This document shows, piece after piece, positions 53,989 through 60,736 of a stretch of 64,000 nucleotides of DNA (positions within the stretch are counted from its first letter, which is position 1; every line of letters begins with the position of its first letter). The position numbers and the translations under genes were made by a program. The DNA is taken from NCBI GenBank assembly GCA_964447015.1, contig CAYUQU010000008.1, positions 1 through 64,000 on the forward strand, read 5' to 3'. The notes under the pieces were generated by a model. The model did not search any database. It had not been told where the DNA came from and worked only from the letters and a program-made list of their open reading frames with translations. The DNA is from Wandonia sp964447015 (GTDB lineage: Bacteria > Bacteroidota > Bacteroidia > Flavobacteriales_D > Crocinitomicaceae).

Positions 53989-54936
53989 CTAGCGTATTAT
54001 TTCGACTAACCTAACTATCGGTTTTAAGGTCTGTCCATTAAGGTCTTTTGTTTCTATTTGATACACGTATTTTCCTGATGAAACTGGTGAACCATTAAGG
54101 TGGTTACCATCCCATCTGAAATTCACGTTTTCAGAAGAATAAACTAACTCTCCTTTTGTAGTGAACACGTCTATTCTAAAAAATGACAATTCTTCTTCAA
54201 CTTTAATTTCCAAGAAATCATTTACACCATCATTATTTGGAGTAAATGTATTTGGAAACAAACCTTTCAGTTGATTATCTGTGTTTAATGCTGTATCCTC
54301 TTCTGAAGTTGGTGCCTCGTAATTCGTTGAATTATTATCCTCTTCAAGCGGTGTTTTTTCAATCGGTTCTTTTTTGGTTACCTGCTTTGGATTTTCTGTA
54401 ACTGGCTCTTTATGGGCAGTGTTTAATTTTGGGCTTTCATCTGAATCGCGATTAGTTTCTTTCTCCTGTATAGGTGGAGTCAAAACCTCAGGTTCATTCA
54501 TTTCAACCAATAAATCTCTATCAACATTTTCTGCTGAAACCTTATCGGATTCAATTTCTGTTTCAACTGTTTCCTCTGAATTTATGTCTTCAAATGAAGA
54601 GTCTCTTGTCTCGAGAGAGTTGTTAAGATTACTCGTCTCTGTATTATCATTCTCAACTACAATTGGTGTAGTATTCTCAACTACAGTTGAATTGCTCTCT
54701 TTTTGGTCGTCTACAAGTCCAAAATACGAAACAACACCTATAGTTCCAACAATACTAGCCGCAACAATAAATTTTGTGATTATTCCGAATCCAGCCGCAG
54801 AACCAGTGCTTCCTGCTGCAGAAATTCCTTGAGAAATTCCACTCCACAATTCAGGATTCACTGGAGCCTCAAAGCTTTCGAAGCTATCAGAAAATAATTT
54901 TTCTATGTCTTTAATGTCTTTCACTATTCTTCTCAC
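53989..54936 (-). CDS. Sigma-factor partner (anti-sigma-like) fused to a type B T9SS/gliding sorting domain
   Basis: 315 aa. The N-terminus (VKDIKDIEKLFSDSFESFEA, VNPELWSGISQ) resembles the cytoplasmic part of Bacteroidota anti-sigma factors. One membrane helix (about 53-73, IITKFIVAASIVGTIGVVSYFG) follows, then a long Glu/Asn/Thr/Ser-rich low-complexity segment (~75-220). The end is a gliding-motility/T9SS type B domain: FPNTFTPNNDGVNDFLEI, FFRIDVFTTKGELVYSS, WDGNHLNGSPVSSGKYVYQI. The ORF starts at GTG 54936, overlapping the sigma gene by 26 nt; a GTG at 54924 is an alternative. Without a normal signal peptide, its export route is unclear. It probably regulates the ECF sigma factor encoded upstream. 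Confidence 0.72.
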   Translation of the reverse strand: MRRIVKDIKDIEKLFSDSFESFEAPVNPELWSGISQGISAAGSTGSAAGFGIITKFIVAASIVGTIGVVSYFGLVDDQKESNSTVVENTTPIVVENDNTETSNLNNSLETRDSSFEDINSEETVETEIESDKVSAENVDRDLLVEMNEPEVLTPPIQEKETNRDSDESPKLNTAHKEPVTENPKQVTKKEPIEKTPLEEDNNSTNYEAPTSEEDTALNTDNQLKGLFPNTFTPNNDGVNDFLEIKVEEELSFFRIDVFTTKGELVYSSENVNFRWDGNHLNGSPVSSGKYVYQIETKDLNGQTLKPIVRLVEIIR

Positions 54937-55465
54937 TATTTTCTATTCTCTCTAAACAGTCGCGTAGATATGCTCTCGCTCTTGAATATTGTGACTTAGA
55001 TGTGTTTTCTGTCACTCCAAGATGCTCAGCAATTTCTTTATGACTAAACCCCTCTATCGCAAACATGTTGAATACTATTCTGTATCCATCAGGCAGTGTG
55101 TTTAGCAACTTCAAGAGCTCTTGCGCAGCAAGATCACCTGTTATCGTTTCGTTATCTGGCAATAAAAAGGACACTTCGTCAACATCCGCGTGAAACGCAT
55201 GTTTTTTGTCTTTTCTCAGGATATCTAAAGAAGTATTAACCATAATTCTTCTAATCCACCCTTCAAAAGAGCCGTCCATTTTAAATTCGCTCAGCTTTGA
55301 ATACACTTTCACAAAACCTTCTTGAAGTGCGTCTTGAGCAACTTCTTCAGATTTGCAATAACGCAAACAAACACCCATCATTTTGCCAGAGAACTTGTCA
55401 TACAATTGCTTTTGAGCACGCGGATCTCCGGACACACATCCATTAATCAGTTCTGCTTCATTCAT
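54911..55465 (-). CDS. ECF-type RNA polymerase sigma factor
   Basis: 184 aa sigma-70 family. Region 2: AQKQLYDKFSGKMMGVCLRY, VAQDALQEGFVKVYSKLSEF and GWIRRIMVNTSLDILRK. Region 4: LLNTLPDGYRIVFNMFAIEG and FSHKEIAEHLGVTENTSKSQ, then YSRARAYLRDCLERIE. Region 3 is absent, as in group 4 sigmas. The 3' end overlaps the anti-sigma-like gene by 26 nt. A GATATTTG close to the -7 motif lies upstream (55498-55491, minus strand). Confidence 0.93.
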   Translation of the reverse strand: MNEAELINGCVSGDPRAQKQLYDKFSGKMMGVCLRYCKSEEVAQDALQEGFVKVYSKLSEFKMDGSFEGWIRRIMVNTSLDILRKDKKHAFHADVDEVSFLLPDNETITGDLAAQELLKLLNTLPDGYRIVFNMFAIEGFSHKEIAEHLGVTENTSKSQYSRARAYLRDCLERIENSEKNSERH

Positions 55466-55572
55466 AACAATTTGTACTATGCATAGACATCAAATATCGA
55501 AAATAAGTTGCATGACTGCTAAAAAATTACATTAATCTAGTTATTTTCACGCCCAGAAAAAGTTTAGCATTG

Positions 55573-56766
55573 ATGAAAACCACTATTACCGTTCTGTTTT
55601 TTTTTCTTTTTGTTACTAACACGACTGAAGCACAAGTAAAACCAAAAAACGGTGACTGGAGGGGAAAACTACAACTTGAAAAAGACGTATTCTTGCCTTT
55701 TGATTTTTGTGTTTCCAATAATGCTTTGACGATTAAAAACGGTGAAGAAAAAATTTTCCTTATCACTAAGTCGACTACTTCTGACTCTATCGACTATATT
55801 TTTCCTGATTTCGATTCTTTTCTTCGTGTTAAAATAAGCAACAAAAAAACGATTACAGGTTTTTGGTATAATAGACTCAAGGGATCAAAATATAAAATTC
55901 CATTTAATGGAAAACTTGGTTCGGCAGAAAAAGGCGACTCACCACACGATATCACTGGAAATTGGGAAACTGCTTTTTCGATAGAAACTAACGACCCTTA
56001 TCCTGCCTTAGGTATATTTAACCAAATAAAATCAACTGTTTCGGGTACGTTCTTAACCGAGACAGGTGATTATCGTTATTTATCAGGTTCTGTAATTGGA
56101 AACAATTTAACATTAAGCGCCTTTGATGGTTCACACGCATTTTTGTTTACAGCCAACGTTAGTGACACTTTATCAGGCATTTTTTACAGTGGAAATCATT
56201 GGAAAACCAATTGGTGTGCGTTTAAAAACCCCGACTTCAAGCTTCGAGATGCTGACTCAATTACTTATTTACGTGAAGAAACAAAAGGTGTGTCATTTAC
56301 CTTCCCCGACTTAAACGGTCAAGAATTTACTTTTCCCAACTCTCAATACGAAAACAAGGTTGTAATTATCCAGCTGATGGGTAGTTGGTGCCCAAACTGT
56401 TTAGATGAAGCTATTTTTTATAAAGAGTTATTGGAAACATATCAATCCCAAGGGCTAGAAATCATAACCGTGTGCTACGAGATACCAAAAAGTCTTGAAC
56501 AAAAAATAGAGTATGTGAAGCGAATGGCCGAAAGAAATACGCTTGGGTTTCATTTTTTAATTGGTGGTGACGCTCAAAAAAATCAAGCTTCTACTCATTT
56601 TCCAATGCTAAACAAAATAATTTCTTTTCCAACATCCTTGTTCCTTGATAAAACAGGAGCAGTAAGAAGAATTCACACTGGTTTTTCAGGTCCTGGAACA
56701 GGAAATCATTTTGAAATATATAAGACAAAAACCTATTCCTTAATAGAAGAGCTTTTAGCTGAATAA
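55573..56766 (+). CDS. Exported TlpA-like thioredoxin-fold protein
   Basis: 397 aa from MKTTITVLFFFLF; a TTG one codon earlier is rejected. The signal peptide ends near TEA. The first ~250 residues are a beta-rich domain of the kind found in Bacteroidota TlpA/ResA relatives (DWRGKLQLEKDVFLPFDF, DITGNWETAFSIETNDPYPA, GFWYNRLKGSKYKIPF). The thioredoxin domain carries GSWCPNC with Cys273 and Cys276, preceded by VVIIQLM and followed by FPTSLFLDKTGAVRRIHTGF with the cis-Pro. It likely reduces or isomerises periplasmic disulfides, perhaps for cytochrome or copper-protein maturation. It is divergent from the sigma factor gene and converges with the M28 peptidase gene (4 nt between stops). Confidence 0.85.
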   Translation: MKTTITVLFFFLFVTNTTEAQVKPKNGDWRGKLQLEKDVFLPFDFCVSNNALTIKNGEEKIFLITKSTTSDSIDYIFPDFDSFLRVKISNKKTITGFWYNRLKGSKYKIPFNGKLGSAEKGDSPHDITGNWETAFSIETNDPYPALGIFNQIKSTVSGTFLTETGDYRYLSGSVIGNNLTLSAFDGSHAFLFTANVSDTLSGIFYSGNHWKTNWCAFKNPDFKLRDADSITYLREETKGVSFTFPDLNGQEFTFPNSQYENKVVIIQLMGSWCPNCLDEAIFYKELLETYQSQGLEIITVCYEIPKSLEQKIEYVKRMAERNTLGFHFLIGGDAQKNQASTHFPMLNKIISFPTSLFLDKTGAVRRIHTGFSGPGTGNHFEIYKTKTYSLIEELLAE

Positions 56767-56770
56767 AAAT

Positions 56771-58219
56771 CTACGGAGCTTTATTTACAACAGGTCTGTT
56801 TTCTGCATTAGCTAACTTCCATGCAGAAAGAAAAACAAGTTTTGTAACCTTTTCAATTTTATTAAAATTAATCTTGTCAACCGTATCTGTTGGTTGATGA
56901 TAATCCTCGTGAACACCTGAGAAATAAAAAATACTAGGCACTCCATTTAGCACAAAATTATAGTGATCTGAACGGAAATAAAATCGGTTTGGATCCTCTT
57001 TAGAATTATAACGATAATCTAATTCAACAAGCCCAAGTTCTTCAGCCGCTTCTTTGTTTGTTTCGTGCAAATCATCACTTAACATATCAGACCCAATAAT
57101 GTACACATAATTAGGGTTTTTATGGTGGTTATCTGTACGTCCAATCATGTCAATATTTAGGTTAGCTATTGTGTTTTCCATTGGGTAAACAGGGTTCATA
57201 GAATAATATTTAGAGCCTAACAACCCCTTTTCTTCAGCAGTTACTGGCATTATTAACACCGTTCGTTTTGGCCCCTCGCCGTTTTGGTGCGCATACGCAA
57301 ACGATTGTGCAATTTCTAACAAGGCAACGGTTCCTGAACCATCATCATCAGCTCCATTATATATTACTCCATTTTCTATTCCTAAATGATCATAATGTGC
57401 TGTTAGAACCAACACTTCATTTTTCAACAAGGAATCAGACCCTGGAATAACAGCAAGAACATTTTCTGTTTTTATTACATCAACTTGCTTTATTAAGGTC
57501 ACATCTAGTTTCTCAAGTGGTTTTGGTTTGTTTGTTGAACTTAAACCCACCCACTTCTTCCAGTCTTTTGATTTTGCAAGATTAGATGTAAATGCCTTTT
57601 TATCAATAAAGAGTATGAAAAACTGTTCTTTTTTGTTTGATTCGGGAATAAAGAGCTTCGACTCTCCAAAATAATGACTGTACTGTTCTTTAAACTGTGC
57701 CCAATCATCCATTAAAAAAGCAACACCACCAAAGCCCTGCTCCTTAATTTTTGTTATTTTTTCGAACAAATCACGAACAGTTTCTTTGCTCTTTTGAACA
57801 ATAATCGCCGCCTCTTCTTGGTTGCCTTTTGTATTATCATCATTTATTGGAACAAAAGAAATATCCGCTTTGAAAATTGTATCAACTCCTGTGTATAGAA
57901 AATCTTTGGGGAATTCTAGCTTCTCTTTTCCATAAGCAATATGTCCTCCTGGGGTTGTTTTATATAAATTAAATTCTTGATAGTAAGAATCTAAACCTTT
58001 CGCCTTCTCTAGACCATACTTTTGAAACTCATTACTTAGATATTCTGCTGTCATTTTCTGACCTTTTTCTCCTGTTTCTCTCCCTTCATATTCATCTGAA
58101 GCTATTATTTCTAGATGCTTTTGTAGTTCCGTGGAAGAAATAGAGTCTATATACCTATTAGCGCTTTGCGTAAAACAGTAGCTAACAGATAAAAAACAAA
58201 AGAATAAAATTTTACTCAT
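56771..58219 (-). CDS. M28 family zinc peptidase, exported
   Basis: 482 aa with signal peptide (ILFFCFLSVSYCFTQ). A PA-like insert (residues ~90-230) precedes the catalytic part, a common M28 layout. Zinc ligands are visible in order: LTAHYDHLG (His), NGADDDGSGT (bridging Asp), TAEEKGLLGS (Glu pair), NLNIDMIGR (Asp) and FYFSGVHEDYHQPTDTVDKI (final His). It should be an aminopeptidase in the periplasm or on the surface; the specificity is unknown. It lies 13 nt after rpiB on the same strand. Confidence 0.9.
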   Translation of the reverse strand: MSKILFFCFLSVSYCFTQSANRYIDSISSTELQKHLEIIASDEYEGRETGEKGQKMTAEYLSNEFQKYGLEKAKGLDSYYQEFNLYKTTPGGHIAYGKEKLEFPKDFLYTGVDTIFKADISFVPINDDNTKGNQEEAAIIVQKSKETVRDLFEKITKIKEQGFGGVAFLMDDWAQFKEQYSHYFGESKLFIPESNKKEQFFILFIDKKAFTSNLAKSKDWKKWVGLSSTNKPKPLEKLDVTLIKQVDVIKTENVLAVIPGSDSLLKNEVLVLTAHYDHLGIENGVIYNGADDDGSGTVALLEIAQSFAYAHQNGEGPKRTVLIMPVTAEEKGLLGSKYYSMNPVYPMENTIANLNIDMIGRTDNHHKNPNYVYIIGSDMLSDDLHETNKEAAEELGLVELDYRYNSKEDPNRFYFRSDHYNFVLNGVPSIFYFSGVHEDYHQPTDTVDKINFNKIEKVTKLVFLSAWKLANAENRPVVNKAP

Positions 58220-58232
58220 GATTAAACTGCTG

Positions 58233-58673
58233 TTAACAAGATATTTTATTCACTCTATTCGCGTGACGGCCTCCTTCAAATTCAGTATTAAGAAACTTTT
58301 CTACCATCTCTAAAGCAATTTCTTCACTTACAAATCGAGCAGGTAGAGAAATAATATTCGCATCATTGTGTTGCCTTGCAAGCTCTGCTAATTCTGGCAA
58401 CCAACATAAAGCACATCTGATTCCTTGATGCTTGTTGGCGGTCATACTAATTCCATTTCCACTACCACAAATTAAAACTCCAAGCACATCTTTTTCATTT
58501 TCCACATGATTAGCTACAGCGTGTGCATAATCTGGATAATCAGTACTATCGATACTATGTGTTCCATAATCCTTAACTTCGTATCCTTTTTCAACTAGAA
58601 AAGCTTTTACACGTTCTTTTAATTCATAACCCGCATGATCACATCCGATTGGAATAATTCTTGAAACAGCCAT
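58233..58673 (-). CDS. rpiB: Ribose-5-phosphate isomerase B
   Basis: 146 aa. It interconverts ribose-5-phosphate and ribulose-5-phosphate. Signatures: IPIGCDHAGYELKERVK with the phosphate-binding Asp-His, YGTHSIDSTDYPDYA, GVLICGSGNGISMTANK with the catalytic Cys, and GIRCALCWLPELAELARQHNDANIISLPAR. First gene of a minus-strand unit with the M28 peptidase. Its promoter lies inside the candidate origin region, divergent from the MORN-repeat gene. Confidence 0.95.
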   Translation of the reverse strand: MAVSRIIPIGCDHAGYELKERVKAFLVEKGYEVKDYGTHSIDSTDYPDYAHAVANHVENEKDVLGVLICGSGNGISMTANKHQGIRCALCWLPELAELARQHNDANIISLPARFVSEEIALEMVEKFLNTEFEGGRHANRVNKISC

Positions 58674-58718
58674 TTTATTCTTTTTGTTTTAATAAGTACT
58701 TGATTTTTTCTCTTTTTG

Positions 58719-58749
58719 CAAAACTACACCTTATTCACAATACAGGCAA
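58719..58749 (-). promoter_or_regulatory. rpiB: Promoter of rpiB
   Basis: On the minus strand, TAGTTTTG (58726-58719) fits TAnnTTTG, and TTG (58749-58747) sits at the -33 place with a 20-bp spacer. The DnaA-box-like TTATTCACA (58731-58739) falls in the spacer, so DnaA binding could affect rpiB. Confidence 0.45.
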
Positions 58750-58984
58750 TTTATAAACAATAAAGAAATTTACCGTTTTTTACACTACTAATTATCAATT
58801 CTTTAATAAAATAAAAATACACAAATTATTAGTTTATTTGTTTAAAGAATGTGTGAAGAAAATAATAAGTAAAACTTGCTTTTAATTAAAATCAAAAAGT
58901 ATATATCAATAGTTGAAATATACAATCAAAGTTTGAGTGATTTTATCTTTATTTATTAACTACATGTTACGCTTTATTAAAACG

Positions 58985-58998
58985 ATATTATCCAATAT
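58985..58998. repeat. Second copy of the 14-bp palindrome ATATTATCCAATAT
   Basis: Identical to 5905-5918 upstream of the Lrp gene; flanking bases differ. It lies in the candidate origin region, about 210 nt upstream of the MORN-repeat gene. Could be a second operator for the same regulator. Confidence 0.35.
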
Positions 58999-59206
58999 TA
59001 TATAAACATTTCGGTTATCAACACTTCTGTTAATAAGTGTAGTTTTGTGACTAAAATATGGTATAAATCAAAAAAGAAAGTGTGCATAAGTGTCTATTAA
59101 AGTCTCATAACTTATATTTACAAGAAATTTGACATTATATTTTACACAGTATCAACAGCCTTAATAAAGAATAATAAATTTCTTTTTATAAAAATAAACT
59201 ACTTAT

Positions 59207-60727
59207 ATGATTATAAACATGCTGAAGAAAAAAGGTTTGTGTGTTGTCATTTTTTTGGCTACCTTCTCTTCAGCACAAGTTTCTGATTCAAAAAAACCAA
59301 CAACATTTTTTTATCCTGATAGCTCTGTAAGTAGTGTGGGAGTGATGGACGGGAACAACCCAGATGGCGTTTGGAAAAGTTATTTTAATTCAGGTGTAAT
59401 TAAAAGTGTTGTTCATTGGAATAAAGGAAAACTACATGGTTTGTCTTCATTTTTTTCGGAAGACAGTTTATTGAAAAAAACTATTGATTATATAGATAAT
59501 TTAAAAAATGGTTATGTAGTTATATATGATTCAATTGGAAATATTGAAGTAAAACTACCTTATGAAAAAGATACGCTTCATGGTGTTGCTTATAAATACT
59601 ATCCAAACGGTAAGATTAATGAGGAGTGGATTTATGAAAAAGGAGTTATTCAAGGATTAAAGCGAATTTATGATCAAACTGATGGTAGACTTACTGAAAT
59701 AAAGAGATTTGATAAAGACAGTTTGATTAGCGTTAATTTATTTAATCAGATTAATAGTAAGGGAGAAAAAGAGGGTTATTGGGAAGACCACGATCAAAAT
59801 GGTGTTTTAATTCGCGAAGGAAACTATGTTAATGGAAAGGAAAATGGAGTGTTCCGAGTTTATGATAAATATGGGAGAGTTGTATCACTTGAAAATTATG
59901 AATTAGGGAAGCAAATAGATAAAAAACAATTTTCTAATCTTTATATAAACAGAACACTGCATTATAATGGTGAAACCTCCTCACAAGGTCCTGTAAAAGA
60001 CGGAATGAAAACAGGTGTTCATAATTATTATGATACTCTTGGAAACTACATTCATTCTGAAGTATATAACAACGATACTTTGGTAGCTAAAGGTAAAATG
60101 GATTTGTATGGTATTTATGATAGTACTTGGATTTTTTTTCACTCTAATGGAACCACTAAAAGTACAGGAGGTTATACAAAAGGTTATAAATCGGGAAAAT
60201 GGACATATTTTTATGACAACAATAAATTAGCTCAAAAAGGTAATTTCAGAGAAGATAAACCTCACGGATATTGGATTTGGTATTACAAAAATGGACAAAT
60301 CAGAGCTGAAGAAAACTACTATCGAGGAAAATTGCAGGGAGAAAATGTAGAATATGATTCTTTAGGTAATATAATTACAAGAGGTAGTTATATTGATAAT
60401 TATAGAGATGGTGACTGGTTTTATTATGTTGGAGATCATAAAGAGACAGGAATATATGTGATGGGAATGAGAGAGGGATTGTGGATTTATTATTTTGAGG
60501 AAACCACAGTTGTTTTTAAAGGTGAGTATAAAAATGATTTACCTATTGGCAAACACAAAGAATGGTATGGAAATGGTAGAATTAAAGAGATTAGACGATA
60601 TAAGCCACATGGTAAACCGCATGGAAGATGGAGAAAATATAAAGCAGATGGGGAATTGGAATATAGATTATATTATAAAAAAGGTAATTTAGTCAATATT
60701 GACGGAGATGCAGTAGGTAAAAATTGA
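59207..60727 (+). CDS. Exported MORN-repeat protein (YwqK-type repeats)
   Basis: 506 aa. A signal peptide (MLKKKGLCVVIFLATFSSAQ, counted from the ATG four codons into the frame) precedes about 15 repeats of the pattern GxWxxYxxxGxxxxxxxYxxGxxxG. Examples: PDGVWKSYFNSGVIKSVVHW, YKSGKWTYFYDNNKLAQKGN, KPHGYWIWYYKNGQIRAEEN, LPIGKHKEWYGNGRIKEIRR. Databases often label such repeats as YwqK antitoxin, but a signal peptide and no toxin partner argue against that. It probably acts as a binding scaffold in the envelope. The histidine kinase gene starts 9 nt later, so it could be a sensory accessory. Confidence 0.82.
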   Translation: MIINMLKKKGLCVVIFLATFSSAQVSDSKKPTTFFYPDSSVSSVGVMDGNNPDGVWKSYFNSGVIKSVVHWNKGKLHGLSSFFSEDSLLKKTIDYIDNLKNGYVVIYDSIGNIEVKLPYEKDTLHGVAYKYYPNGKINEEWIYEKGVIQGLKRIYDQTDGRLTEIKRFDKDSLISVNLFNQINSKGEKEGYWEDHDQNGVLIREGNYVNGKENGVFRVYDKYGRVVSLENYELGKQIDKKQFSNLYINRTLHYNGETSSQGPVKDGMKTGVHNYYDTLGNYIHSEVYNNDTLVAKGKMDLYGIYDSTWIFFHSNGTTKSTGGYTKGYKSGKWTYFYDNNKLAQKGNFREDKPHGYWIWYYKNGQIRAEENYYRGKLQGENVEYDSLGNIITRGSYIDNYRDGDWFYYVGDHKETGIYVMGMREGLWIYYFEETTVVFKGEYKNDLPIGKHKEWYGNGRIKEIRRYKPHGKPHGRWRKYKADGELEYRLYYKKGNLVNIDGDAVGKN

Positions 60728-60736
60728 AAAAAGTAA

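Larger units (their letters stand above)
58674..59206. other. AT-rich intergenic region with a DnaA-box cluster, candidate oriC
   Basis: 533 nt without a gene, between divergent rpiB and the MORN-repeat gene, and visibly richer in A+T than its surroundings. Sequences matching TTWTNCACA exactly: TTATTCACA (58731-58739, plus), TTATGCACA (59089-59081, minus), TTTTACACA (59140-59148, plus). One-mismatch copies: TTTTACACT (58778-58786), TTCTTCACA (58860-58852, minus), TTATCAACA (59015-59023) and TTATTAACA (59036-59028, minus). Long T/A runs could serve as the unwinding element. The parS-like sites at 43.5-45.4 kb and the divergent gene direction fit an origin. dnaA is not in the window. Confidence 0.55.

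Noticed and set aside
59207..60727. Toxin-antitoxin system based on YwqK-type repeats
   Set aside because: The protein has a signal peptide and many MORN repeats, and no toxin-like small gene is adjacent.
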